The notes beneath the pieces were generated by a model. It ran no database searches. It was not told the DNA's origin and saw only the letters and a program-made list of their open reading frames with translations. Made by a program: the position numbers and the translations under genes. Shown here piece by piece: positions 1-6,258 of a stretch of 8,865 nucleotides of DNA. Location of the stretch: the NCBI GenBank assembly GCA_002360295.1, contig DEQI01000034.1:19919-28783 (forward strand). Direction: 5' to 3'. Origin of the DNA: Planococcaceae bacterium UBA3370 (GTDB lineage Bacteria > Bacillota > Bacilli > Bacillales_A > Planococcaceae). Each line of letters starts with the position of its first letter. Within the stretch, counting starts at the first letter, position 1.

Positions 1-68
1 CTGCGGTTACTCGTCGCAAAAAATTTTGCAGGAGTCGAGTCGCCTCCTCTCCAATCAACTTTTGTCAT
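1..68 (-). CDS. Unidentified protein, N-terminal 22 codons only (cut by window edge)
   Basis: An open frame starts at ATG 68-66 and runs off the left edge. It is preceded by an AGGAG ribosome-binding site (74-78) with a 5-base spacer and by a plausible promoter, so it is probably a real gene. The visible product starts MTKVDWRGGDSTPAKFF and is slightly basic. I do not recognise it. It does not resemble the membrane-anchored start expected of RNase Y (rny), which lies near recA in B. subtilis. It could be another protein encoded between recA and rny, such as the penicillin-binding protein slot (pbpX) in B. subtilis, but nothing visible proves this. An in-frame ATG at 92 (adding MVISLGEK) is possible but has only a weak ribosome-binding site. 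Confidence 0.55.
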   Translation of the reverse strand, partial: MTKVDWRGGDSTPAKFFATSNR

Positions 69-109
69 TTTTTCTCCTAGAGAAATCACCATTCCAACCT
101 GTAAATAAA

Positions 110-137
110 TGTATAATATACATATCCGTTATGTAAA
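110..137 (-). promoter_or_regulatory. Candidate sigma-A promoter for the gene at the left edge
   Basis: On the minus strand TTTACA (132-137, five of six matches to the -35 consensus) is followed after 16 bases by TATACA (110-115, a fair -10). The -10 sits inside a 15-base palindrome, ATGTATA-A-TATACAT (109-123). The -35 overlaps the U-tract of the recA terminator. This is consistent with a separate transcription unit starting just after recA ends. The call rests on consensus match and position only. Confidence 0.4.
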
Positions 138-191
138 AAAATAAAAATGAGTGTAAACAAAATCGAAAATTCAACTTTGTTTACACTCATT
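135..191 (-). terminator. Rho-independent terminator of recA
   Basis: The arms 147-161 and 176-190 are perfect 15-base inverted complements, extended to 16 pairs by A146/T191, around a 14-base loop. In the transcript the stem is followed by an interrupted U-rich run (complement of 135-146). The recA stop codon lies 17 bases before the stem. The U-run is present only on the minus-strand side, so it acts on recA and not in the opposite direction. Confidence 0.9.
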
Positions 192-207
192 CTAAATGAG
201 AATGGAC

Positions 208-1272
208 TTATTCTTCATCTAACAGTAATGCTAACTCATCATCCATTTCCTCATCTTCTTCGTGACCACCGATTGTATAGTTCGATGCTGCGATACCGTA
301 TGATTGGCGAATTTTTTCTGCGATTTCTTCACGGACAGTTGGATTTTCTTTTAGGAATTGTTTAGCGTTTTCTCGTCCTTGTCCTAAACGTTCGTCCCCA
401 TAGGCATACCAAGAACCACTCTTTTGAACAATATCAAGATCTACACCTAAGTCGACGATTTCTCCCTCTTTCGAAATACCTTCACCATACATAATATCTA
501 CTTCAGCTGTACGGAAAGGTGGTGCTACTTTATTTTTTACAATTTTAATTTTTGTTTTGTTACCGACCATATCATTTCCTTGCTTAATTGTTTCGGCACG
601 GCGTACTTCTAAACGAACAGAAGAATAGAATTTCAATGCACGACCACCTGGTGTTGTCTCAGGGTTACCGAACATAACACCAATTTTTTCACGAATTTGG
701 TTAATGAAAATAGCTAATGTTTTTGATTTATTAATAGAACCAGATAGTTTACGTAATGCTTGTGACATTAATCGTGCTTGTAAACCTACATGGGAATCAC
801 CCATCTCACCCTCAATTTCAGCTTTTGGTACTAATGCTGCTACTGAGTCAATAACGATAATATCGATTGCACCACTACGTACTAATGCTTCTGCAATTTC
901 TAATGCTTGTTCACCTGTATCTGGCTGTGAAAGTAATAACTCGTCAATATTAACTCCTAATTTTTGAGCGTATACTGGGTCAAGTGCATGCTCCGCGTCG
1001 ATAAATGCTGCTTGACCACCATTTGCTTGCACTTCAGCAATTGCATGCAGTGCGACAGTTGTTTTACCAGAAGACTCTGGTCCATATATTTCAATAATAC
1101 GACCACGTGGATACCCACCTACCCCAAGTGCTGCATCAAGTGCTAGCGAGCCACTCGAAGATGTTGAAATTTGACGATCTGTAGTTTCACCAAGCTTCAT
1201 TATTGAGCCTTTACCGAATTGCTTTTCTATTTGTTTTAACGCCATATCTAACGCTGCTTTACGATCACTCAC
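208..1272 (-). CDS. recA: Recombinase RecA
   Basis: RecA is the DNA-dependent ATPase that forms filaments on single-stranded DNA, catalyses strand exchange in recombinational repair, and triggers LexA self-cleavage in the SOS response. The 354-residue product has the usual length. Visible motifs are the Walker A loop GPESSGKT (64-71), the catalytic Glu in DAEHALDP (Glu94), Walker B IIVIDS (138-143), the L1 DNA-binding loop (about 154-163) and the L2 loop from NQIREKIG to ETTPGG (191-210, with the allosteric Gln192). The C-terminus is strongly acidic, as is normal. The start is GTG at 1272-1270, supported by GAGGAGG at 1280-1286 with a 7-base spacer. The gene has its own promoter and LexA operator and is separated from cinA by a terminator, so it is mainly an independent SOS-controlled unit. 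There is no intein or other interruption. Confidence 0.99.
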   Translation of the reverse strand: MSDRKAALDMALKQIEKQFGKGSIMKLGETTDRQISTSSSGSLALDAALGVGGYPRGRIIEIYGPESSGKTTVALHAIAEVQANGGQAAFIDAEHALDPVYAQKLGVNIDELLLSQPDTGEQALEIAEALVRSGAIDIIVIDSVAALVPKAEIEGEMGDSHVGLQARLMSQALRKLSGSINKSKTLAIFINQIREKIGVMFGNPETTPGGRALKFYSSVRLEVRRAETIKQGNDMVGNKTKIKIVKNKVAPPFRTAEVDIMYGEGISKEGEIVDLGVDLDIVQKSGSWYAYGDERLGQGRENAKQFLKENPTVREEIAEKIRQSYGIAASNYTIGGHEEDEEMDDELALLLDEE

Positions 1273-1315
1273 AATTTTTCCTCCTCTAATAAACGTCTGT
1301 TGTATTTATAACACT

Positions 1316-1344
1316 ACTATACTTGTTCTATGAGAAAAACACAA
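1316..1344 (-). promoter_or_regulatory. recA promoter (sigma-A type)
   Basis: The -10 element is TATAGT (1316-1321, five of six) and the candidate -35 is TTGTGT (1339-1344, only TTG conserved), with the optimal 17-base spacer. Transcription would start near 1309, giving a leader of about 36 bases before the GTG start. The weak -35 fits a repressible promoter. The position was inferred from sequence only. Confidence 0.65.
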
Positions 1345-1352
1345 GAAAAAAG

Positions 1353-1366
1353 CGAACGTATTTTCG
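1353..1366 (-). promoter_or_regulatory. LexA (SOS) operator of recA
   Basis: The minus strand reads CGAAAATACGTTCG, matching the Gram-positive SOS box CGAAC-RNRY-GTTYG at every specified position except the fifth (A for C). From memory the B. subtilis recA box also departs there. It lies 8 bases upstream of the -35 element, so bound LexA could block RNA polymerase access to recA. The right half-site GTTCG is perfect and the left half-site is CGAAA. Confidence 0.88.
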
Positions 1367-1375
1367 TTTTTGCTC

Positions 1376-1413
1376 AAAAATAAAAATTTGAGCTAGTAAT
1401 ACAGCTCAAATTT
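1376..1413 (-). terminator. Rho-independent terminator after cinA
   Basis: Perfect 11-base arms AAATTTGAGCT (1384-1394) and AGCTCAAATTT (1403-1413) flank an 8-base loop. On the minus strand the stem is followed by a U-rich run (complement of 1376-1386). It starts 6 bases after the cinA stop codon. It separates cinA from recA and ends only 9 bases before the LexA operator. The stem is AT-rich, so some read-through into recA is possible. Confidence 0.85.
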
Positions 1414-1419
1414 CCATTT

Positions 1420-2664
1420 TTAATAGTTTTCTTTTAACAATCTCATTAAATAGCTAAACGTAAACTTCACAGCACGTAATCTATTGGTATTGCGCATTCC
1501 TGACAGCTGAAGCTGATAGGTTTCAACTTCTCGCCCTGCCATACTAATGCCAATCCAAATCGTACCAGCTGGCTGACCATCATGTGTATCAGGTCCTGCA
1601 GCTCCTGTTAAGCCTATTCCGATATGAGTACCAAATTTTATACGTACTTGTTCTGCCATTGCCGCAACACATTGTTTACTAACAACGCCATACTGTTCTA
1701 TTAATAGAGGGGCAATACCAAGTTGCTGAATTTTTGCATCGACCGTATATGTAACAACACCACCAGCTAAAGTACCGCTAACGCCTGGAATTTCAGCAAG
1801 CTCAGAAAGGAATAAACCCGCTGTTAAACTTTCTGCTGCTGCAATAGTAAGTTTTTTCTGTAGTAACGTTTCTACAAGTTTAGAAGCGAGTGAGTCATCG
1901 TTTACTCCATATTGATATTCGCCTACAATGGCCTGAATTTCAGCCACTTTTTCATCAATCAGCGCTTTTGCTTCAGCATCATTTGCTGCTTTAGCTGTAA
2001 TACGTAGTGTTACCTCTCCATCAGATGCGAGCGGTGCAATGGTAGGATTTGTTTGCGAATCCAAAATAGATTGTATAGCAACCTCTAATTCTGCCTCACC
2101 GATACCATAAAAACGAAGGACATGTGACATAATGATTGCACCATCAGTAAGTTTGGCAGCTAGCTTGGGTTTCGCTTCAAACTGAAACATTGGTTCAAGT
2201 TCTTTCGGAGGTCCTGGTAATAAGATATACGTTTTATTCCCTTTCGTTAACATCATACCTGGTGCCATACCGTGATGATTCGCTAATACTTCACAGCCCG
2301 CTAAGACGAGCGCCTGCTTTTTATTATTCTCAGTCATTTTACGTCCACGTTTTGCAAAGAATTCCTCAATATATACAAGCGCCGTATCATCAAATAGTAA
2401 ATCAATACCTAGATGGCTGGCTATCGTTTCCTTCGTTAAATCGTCCTTTGTCGGACCAAGACCACCAGAGAAAATGATCAAGTCCGCACGCGATTCAGCC
2501 ATTTTTATACAATCTCGTAGGCGACCTGCATTATCGCCAACAACTGTGTGGTAAAAAACATTAATACCTAGCTCAGATAATTGGTTTGAAATAAACTTGG
2601 CATTCGTATTAGCAATTTGTCCTAGCAATAACTCCGAACCCACTGCAATGATTTCAGCATTCAT
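1420..2664 (-). CDS. cinA: CinA, competence/damage-inducible protein with nicotinamide-nucleotide amidase domain
   Basis: The 414-residue product has the family's two domains. Residues 1-170 are a molybdopterin-binding-like (MoCF/COG1058) domain with the signature SGGLGPTKDDLT (66-77) and LLPGPPKE (148-155). Residues 255-410 are the PncC-like amidase domain with AAESLTAG (276-283, nucleophile Ser279), TYTVDAK (305-311, Tyr306 and Lys311) and LTGAAGP (352-358). In characterised homologues the C-terminal domain deamidates NMN in pyridine-nucleotide recycling, and the N-terminal domain acts as an ADP-ribose pyrophosphatase. I chose ATG 2664-2662 over the TTG just before it, because the GAGGGG site then sits 7 bases away. 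The gene starts 15 bases after pgsA. In some streptococci cinA is cotranscribed with recA during competence; here a terminator separates them. Confidence 0.96.
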   Translation of the reverse strand: MNAEIIAVGSELLLGQIANTNAKFISNQLSELGINVFYHTVVGDNAGRLRDCIKMAESRADLIIFSGGLGPTKDDLTKETIASHLGIDLLFDDTALVYIEEFFAKRGRKMTENNKKQALVLAGCEVLANHHGMAPGMMLTKGNKTYILLPGPPKELEPMFQFEAKPKLAAKLTDGAIIMSHVLRFYGIGEAELEVAIQSILDSQTNPTIAPLASDGEVTLRITAKAANDAEAKALIDEKVAEIQAIVGEYQYGVNDDSLASKLVETLLQKKLTIAAAESLTAGLFLSELAEIPGVSGTLAGGVVTYTVDAKIQQLGIAPLLIEQYGVVSKQCVAAMAEQVRIKFGTHIGIGLTGAAGPDTHDGQPAGTIWIGISMAGREVETYQLQLSGMRNTNRLRAVKFTFSYLMRLLKENY

Positions 2665-2679
2665 CAAAAAACCCCTCTT

Positions 2680-3258
2680 TTACTTCGAATCGAGTAATAC
2701 ACGACGGTTTATATAGAAATAATCCCATCCAGACCAAATCGTAAAGAATAATGCAACATATAAAGCAATCATATCAAATGGGATACCGATTAATTCGAAA
2801 ATGGTATTGTGTAAAAACAGGGCAGAAATGGCAACGATTTGTGCCCATGTTTTAATTTTACCCAATTGATTTGCAGCAACTACTTCCCCTTCGCCAGCTA
2901 AAATGAGACGTAAGCCTGTTACTGCGAATTCACGACTAATAATAATGATGACGATCCAAGCAGGTGCTAAGTGAAGCTCCACTAATAATATCAGTGCCGC
3001 TGATACAAGTAACTTATCTGCCAGTGGGTCTAAAAACTTCCCAAAATTCGTCACTAAGTTATATTTTCGTGCATAATAACCATCCACCCAGTCTGTTACA
3101 GACGCTAAAATAAATATAAGAGCACCAACAAAATGGTTAATTGGCATTTCAGCACCGAAAAGTTCCATTGTTCCCCAACCATAATCAAACATAATTACAA
3201 TCATAAAAACTGGGATTAAACAAATACGAGAGACTGTAATCTTATTTGGAATATTCAT
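2680..3258 (-). CDS. pgsA: CDP-diacylglycerol-glycerol-3-phosphate 3-phosphatidyltransferase (PGP synthase)
   Basis: PgsA is an integral membrane enzyme that transfers the phosphatidyl group from CDP-diacylglycerol to glycerol-3-phosphate, the committed step to phosphatidylglycerol and cardiolipin. The 192-residue product has the complete CDP-alcohol phosphotransferase motif: Asp56, Asp59-Gly60, Ala63-Arg64, Gly73, Asp77 and Asp81, all at the required spacing. Several hydrophobic segments (about 8-24, 42-54, 84-112, 140-155, 162-178) are consistent with the six-helix fold. The start MNIPNKITVSR matches the family N-terminus and follows AAAGGTG (3267-3273) at 8 bases. A longer frame from 3294 adds 12 residues but has no ribosome-binding site and begins inside a hairpin, so I rejected it. 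It lies between rodZ (49-base gap) and cinA (15-base gap), a conserved Bacillales order. Confidence 0.97.
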   Translation of the reverse strand: MNIPNKITVSRICLIPVFMIVIMFDYGWGTMELFGAEMPINHFVGALIFILASVTDWVDGYYARKYNLVTNFGKFLDPLADKLLVSAALILLVELHLAPAWIVIIIISREFAVTGLRLILAGEGEVVAANQLGKIKTWAQIVAISALFLHNTIFELIGIPFDMIALYVALFFTIWSGWDYFYINRRVLLDSK

Positions 3259-3266
3259 TTTGTATA

Positions 3267-3273
3267 CACCTTT
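3267..3273 (-). promoter_or_regulatory. Ribosome-binding site deciding the pgsA start
   Basis: AAAGGTG on the minus strand lies 8 bases upstream of ATG 3258-3256. Neither of the two in-frame ATGs further upstream (3294 and 3276) has a comparable site, and the one at 3276 overlaps this element. This supports the 192-residue form of PgsA. Confidence 0.7.
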
Positions 3274-3285
3274 CATACGAAACAA

Positions 3286-3312
3286 AGTAGTCATACTAAC
3301 TAGATGACTACT
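3286..3312 (-). repeat. Inverted repeat (hairpin) at the rodZ-pgsA junction
   Basis: Arms AGTAGTCAT (3286-3294) and ATGACTACT (3304-3312) are perfect 9-base complements around a 9-base loop, spanning the rodZ stop codon. Flanking AACAAA (3281-3286) and TTTGTT (3316-3321) can extend the stem past a small bulge. In the transcript it is followed by a short, U-rich but broken stretch, so it could be a weak terminator, a processing site or an mRNA-stability element that tunes pgsA relative to rodZ. No function is shown by the sequence alone. Confidence 0.5.
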
Positions 3313-4189
3313 GAGTTTGTTGTTCTTGAACTAGTTTTATAATAAAGTTTTGTGTTACTTGAGTCGAAGGTGATGACAATAATTCATCATTAACATAAAC
3401 ATTTACATTTGCCGCTCTACCTAATCGAATTCGTACATATTTATCCGCAGTTGCATCGTATTCAACTACATCATTCACAACATATTCTTTTCCTAAATTG
3501 TCAGTGCCTTGTGTATTACGGAATGCAACCCAGCTACTAGCTTGCGTCACTTCTACACGCACTTTTAATTCATCCGTTCCCGATACTTCAAAGTTAACAT
3601 CATCACCATTCACAACAGCTGGAGAAATAACTTGTGCCATAACAGGTTGTTCTTCAACTGGCTCTTCCTCCACAGGGTCTTCAGTTATCGTAGTATCTGT
3701 TTCTACATCATCTTCCTCATTCACCGGATTAGTTTGAGATGTATCATATTGAATTGGAGGCTTATCCTCAGCCACATCTGGCGTATTTTTTGCTTTTTGA
3801 TAATAGAGCGTCCAAATGACGATAATAATGACAACAATGAATAATGCGACGATAATTTTCGGCATCATTTCCATCATTCTGTTTGAGGAGCTTGATGCTA
3901 ATTTTCGTCGGCTTGGACTTTGGGTATACGATTGCGCTACCTCTTCTGATTGACTACCTGGCACATCTTTTTTATACTCCGCTAAAATCTCATCAGAATC
4001 TAGTCCTACCGCTTCCGCATATTGCTTAATAAATGCACGGACATAGAATGAACCAGGCATAATTGAATAGTTACCCTCTTCTATTCCGACTAAATATCGC
4101 TTTTGAATTTTCGTTATTTCTTGTAAATCATCTAAACTAAAGCCTTTAGCTAATCTCGCTTCTTTAAGGCGAGTTCCTAGTTCTGTCAA
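3308..4189 (-). CDS. rodZ: RodZ-family helix-turn-helix membrane protein (YmfM)
   Basis: RodZ is a bitopic membrane protein that links the MreB cytoskeleton to the cell-wall elongation machinery. The 293-residue product has an N-terminal Cro/CI-type helix-turn-helix domain (about 1-72, with the RodZ hallmark MTELGTRLKEARLAKG and KIQKRYL), a basic juxtamembrane stretch, one transmembrane helix (about 111-131), an acidic, Pro/Glu/Thr-rich extracellular linker (about 138-187) and a beta-rich C-terminal DUF4115 domain (about 200-288). I place the start at TTG 4189-4187 because AGTAGGTG lies 6 bases upstream and the product then begins like other Firmicute RodZ proteins. The GTG at 4198 would overlap that site. 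It follows ymfK by 18 bases, probably in one operon with pgsA and cinA. The HTH in this family binds MreB rather than DNA in characterised cases. Confidence 0.93.
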   Translation of the reverse strand: MTELGTRLKEARLAKGFSLDDLQEITKIQKRYLVGIEEGNYSIMPGSFYVRAFIKQYAEAVGLDSDEILAEYKKDVPGSQSEEVAQSYTQSPSRRKLASSSSNRMMEMMPKIIVALFIVVIIIVIWTLYYQKAKNTPDVAEDKPPIQYDTSQTNPVNEEDDVETDTTITEDPVEEEPVEEQPVMAQVISPAVVNGDDVNFEVSGTDELKVRVEVTQASSWVAFRNTQGTDNLGKEYVVNDVVEYDATADKYVRIRLGRAANVNVYVNDELLSSPSTQVTQNFIIKLVQEQQTQ

Positions 4190-4195
4190 CGATAA

Positions 4196-4203
4196 CACCT
4201 ACT
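4196..4203 (-). promoter_or_regulatory. Ribosome-binding site deciding the TTG start of rodZ
   Basis: AGTAGGTG on the minus strand matches seven of eight bases of AGGAGGTG and sits 6 bases before TTG 4189-4187. The alternative GTG start at 4198-4196 is the last three bases of this very element, so it could not use it. Residue similarity of MTELGTRL to RodZ N-termini agrees with the TTG start. Confidence 0.75.
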
Positions 4204-4207
4204 TTTA

Positions 4208-5002
4208 CTAAAAATTAAATTCGCCAAAGCTACCGAAATTGGAGCTTGACATTATATTATTATTCTCAATGATTTCATATGTGATTTCTTCATCGGGATG
4301 ATTGCGAAGTTCAATGATATAATCAAAATCTTCAATTTTATATTGTGAATGCTGTACGAAAATATCTGGATGCTCAATGACTTTAATGGTAGGCATGTTC
4401 ATCATCTCACGCACTAGCTGTTGATGACGCTCATCCGTCGATCTACGCGTCACAACACCATCTAAAATAAAAATGTTATTACCGTTAAACTCGTCGCCCA
4501 TTAAAGTATTACGGACCGTTTGCTTGATCATGGTGGAGGAAATAAAAATCCATTTTTTATTGGCACATACACTTGCTGCAACAACGGACTCCGTTTTACC
4601 AACTCTCGGCATACCTCTTATACCAATTAATTTATGACCATCCTTTTTAAATAATTCCGCCATAAAATCAACTAAAATACCGAGCTCATCACGTACAAAA
4701 CGAAATGTATTTTTTTCATCCCCATCACGTGGAATATAGTGTCCGTGGCGCATTGCTAAACGGTCTCTTAACTTTGGTTCGCGGAATCTTGTGACATTAA
4801 TATTTTCCATTGTGGAAACGATAGAAATAAAGCGTTGGATTGATTCTTCATTTTCGGCATGTAAAAGCATACCTCGTCGTTCCTCATCAACTCCATTAAT
4901 GGAAACAATATTGACTCTTAGCATTCCAAGAAGGGAAGCAATATCTCCTAACAATCCAGGACGATTTACTTGAATCTCGTATTCAAAATACCATTCACCC
5001 AT
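4208..5002 (-). CDS. ymfK: DUF3388 protein YmfK: ACT-like domain joined to a P-loop domain, function unknown
   Basis: The 264-residue product corresponds to B. subtilis YmfK. Residues about 4-72 look like an ACT regulatory domain (YFEYEIQVNRPGLLGDIASLLG, then the INGVDE and MENINV strands), a fold that usually binds an amino acid or other small ligand. Residues about 120-245 contain a Walker A-like loop GMPRVGKT (130-137) after a hydrophobic strand (KLIGIRG), and a Walker B-like strand NNIFILDG (175-182, Asp181). This suggests nucleotide binding, though no reaction is known to me. The C-terminus (246-264) is rich in Asn, Ser, Gly and Phe. ATG 5002-5000 has AAGGGGA upstream. It heads the unit ymfK-rodZ-pgsA-cinA, behind its own candidate promoter. 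It is soluble, with no signal or transmembrane segment. Domain calls are from motif reading. Confidence 0.87.
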   Translation of the reverse strand: MGEWYFEYEIQVNRPGLLGDIASLLGMLRVNIVSINGVDEERRGMLLHAENEESIQRFISIVSTMENINVTRFREPKLRDRLAMRHGHYIPRDGDEKNTFRFVRDELGILVDFMAELFKKDGHKLIGIRGMPRVGKTESVVAASVCANKKWIFISSTMIKQTVRNTLMGDEFNGNNIFILDGVVTRRSTDERHQQLVREMMNMPTIKVIEHPDIFVQHSQYKIEDFDYIIELRNHPDEEITYEIIENNNIMSSSNFGSFGEFNF

Positions 5003-5053
5003 CGAATTTCGTCCCCTTCACTATAGAAACGTAAAAATAACTTTATAAGTTCC

Positions 5054-5082
5054 ATCATAGCTGATTTTATAACGTATGAAAA
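5054..5082 (-). promoter_or_regulatory. Candidate promoter for the ymfK-rodZ-pgsA-cinA unit
   Basis: On the minus strand TTTTCA (5077-5082, four of six to the -35) and TATGAT (5054-5059, five of six to the -10) are 17 bases apart. Transcription would begin near 5047, giving a leader of about 45 bases. The site lies after the ymfJ terminator, where a new promoter is expected. The upstream A/T-tract block (about 5119-5148) could add a curved or UP-like element. Other -10-like words nearby (TATAAT, TATAGT) lack a convincing -35. Confidence 0.5.
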
Positions 5083-5193
5083 GTTCGAAACAGACCTTTT
5101 CTACTATATTTATTCATTTTACCTAAAAAAATTATAAAAAATTTTTTTACATCGTTTTGCTATCCAAAGAGTAAACCAACTTTCCCCTTCGCT

Positions 5194-5227
5194 AAAGAAA
5201 AAAGCTACCCTGTTGTGGGGCAGCTTT
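5194..5227 (-). terminator. Rho-independent terminator after ymfJ
   Basis: AAAGCT (5201-5206) pairs with AGCTTT (5222-5227), and CCC (5208-5210) pairs with GGG on the other arm after one A/C mismatch, enclosing a short loop. The transcript continues with UUUUUUCUUU (complement of about 5194-5203). The stem begins 4 bases after the ymfJ stop codon. It closes the ymfF-ymfH-ymfI-ymfJ unit. Confidence 0.9.
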
Positions 5228-5231
5228 GTCA

Positions 5232-5489
5232 TTACTGAACGTGTTGATTTTGCACTAGTTTTATAAGACAGCTTGCTAATGCTTTCTTTTCGTCTGATGA
5301 GGCAACATTCCATAAATCAGACATAACACGTTCCTGTTCATTTTGAGGATCCACATTTTCTGCTAAGTAGTTACCAATATGGACAGCTGCCTTTTCAATC
5401 ATTTTATTTGGCATACCGCTTTCTTTAGCACCTTCTACTTGATCCCCTAAAAATGAAGTCCATTGATTCCAGTTTTCTAGCAATCCCAA
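5232..5489 (-). CDS. ymfJ: DUF3243 domain protein YmfJ
   Basis: This small soluble protein of 85 residues begins MGLLENWNQWTSFLGDQV and matches the DUF3243 family represented by B. subtilis YmfJ, which is of about the same length; its role is not known to me. It is predicted mostly helical and acidic-amphipathic, with no membrane segment. The frame is open back to 5612, but that extension overlaps ymfI out of frame. The true start is TTG 5489-5487: AAAGGAGG (5498-5505) lies 8 bases upstream and the N-terminus then fits the family. It follows ymfI by 44 bases and is the last gene of its unit, directly before a terminator. The strong ribosome-binding site with a poor start codon may balance its output. 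Confidence 0.9.
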   Translation of the reverse strand: MGLLENWNQWTSFLGDQVEGAKESGMPNKMIEKAAVHIGNYLAENVDPQNEQERVMSDLWNVASSDEKKALASCLIKLVQNQHVQ

Positions 5490-5497
5490 AACAATCC

Positions 5498-5505
5498 CCT
5501 CCTTT
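5498..5505 (-). promoter_or_regulatory. Strong ribosome-binding site deciding the TTG start of ymfJ
   Basis: AAAGGAGG on the minus strand is a near-ideal Shine-Dalgarno sequence, 8 bases before TTG 5489-5487. No ATG or GTG lies at a usable distance in frame. This trims 41 residues from the longest possible frame. Confidence 0.85.
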
Positions 5506-5533
5506 ACACAAATAGCATGTGCAAATTGCAAAA

Positions 5534-6256
5534 TTATATGTACCAACCACCGTTTAAATGAATGATTTGCCCTGTTACATAATCGGCTTGACCACTCATA
5601 TAAAAGGCACACATTTTAGCAACATCATCGACAGTGCCAAGTTGCTGCAAAGGGATTTGATCTGTAATCTGTCCTCGCTCTTCCTCCACAAGGTGACTAT
5701 TCATTTTTGTATCTATAAAGCCAGGGGCAATGGCATTTACACGAATACCGTTATAGGCTACCTCCTGTGCATAAGCTTTGACGAAACTATGCTGGGCTCC
5801 TTTTACAGCAGAATAAACAACTTCTCCTGCTGCACCTGCTGCACCCCAAATAGAACTAATAAATAAACAATAGCTTATTTCATGTTTTCGTAATTTTGAT
5901 GCTACTTGTTGTAGTATGACCATTGGTGTTTGCACATGAACTTGCCATAGAGCTTGCATTTGATCATCAGATGTATCTTCTAACAAGCCATAAAATGATT
6001 GACCGTTCGCAAAAACAACAGCTTGCAACGCAAAAAGCTGTGACGCTAAATGTGTCGCAGCTTTTTGCGTAGTAAAATCAGCTTGCACAGGAATAAACTC
6101 TTGTTCCTTAAATTCAGCAGCTAATGTAGAACAAAGCTCATGAATAGAAGTTTTATGATAATGCATATAAAGTGACCAGCCTTGAGAAGCTAGTTCTTTA
6201 CAAATAGCAGTTCCAATTTCACCGGAAGCACCACATACTAAAGCAAACTTTTTCAT
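5534..6256 (-). CDS. ymfI: Short-chain dehydrogenase/reductase YmfI (FabG-like)
   Basis: The 240-residue product is a classical SDR of Rossmann fold. It has the cofactor loop GASGEIG (9-15), the catalytic Ser134/Ser135 in FISSIWG, and the YxxxK pair Tyr148 and Lys152. NAIAPGFIDTKM (174-185) and the C-terminal GGWYI also fit FabG-like enzymes. Two usual landmarks are altered: the NNAG motif reads FANG (82-85), and the Asn of helix 4 in the catalytic tetrad appears as His107 in WQVHVQTP. It may be a specialised reductase rather than the fatty-acid FabG; the substrate is unknown. An NADPH preference cannot be settled from the sequence. It starts 2 bases after ymfH with only a weak ribosome-binding site (AAGTGAG), so translational coupling to ymfH is likely. 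The conserved place beside the two M16 genes suggests a shared role. Confidence 0.93.
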   Translation of the reverse strand: MKKFALVCGASGEIGTAICKELASQGWSLYMHYHKTSIHELCSTLAAEFKEQEFIPVQADFTTQKAATHLASQLFALQAVVFANGQSFYGLLEDTSDDQMQALWQVHVQTPMVILQQVASKLRKHEISYCLFISSIWGAAGAAGEVVYSAVKGAQHSFVKAYAQEVAYNGIRVNAIAPGFIDTKMNSHLVEEERGQITDQIPLQQLGTVDDVAKMCAFYMSGQADYVTGQIIHLNGGWYI

Positions 6257-6258
6257 TC

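Noticed and set aside
16..29. Palindrome GCAAAA-AA-TTTTGC near the left edge, considered as an operator
   Set aside because: It lies inside the partial coding region, where Ala-Lys-Phe-Phe-Ala codons explain the sequence.
147..365. Plus-strand frame of 72 codons over the recA terminator and 3' end
   Set aside because: It begins in the terminator stem and is the complement of recA coding sequence, with no ribosome-binding site or recognisable product.
3259..3294. A 12-residue N-terminal extension of PgsA starting at 3294
   Set aside because: There is no ribosome-binding site, the ATG lies inside a hairpin, and the family N-terminus (NIPNKIT) begins at the later ATG with a good AAAGGTG site.
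5067..5117. A 16-codon minus-strand frame (MNKYSRKGLFRTFHTL) upstream of ymfK, a possible leader peptide
   Set aside because: Its AGGT-like site is only about 3 bases from the ATG, it overlaps the proposed ymfK promoter, and it has no hairpin pair or codon run typical of attenuation. Chance in an AT-rich gap is the simpler reading.
5490..5612. A 41-residue extension of YmfJ
   Set aside because: It mostly overlaps ymfI out of frame and does not match the DUF3243 N-terminus; the strong AAAGGAGG site selects the TTG at 5489.
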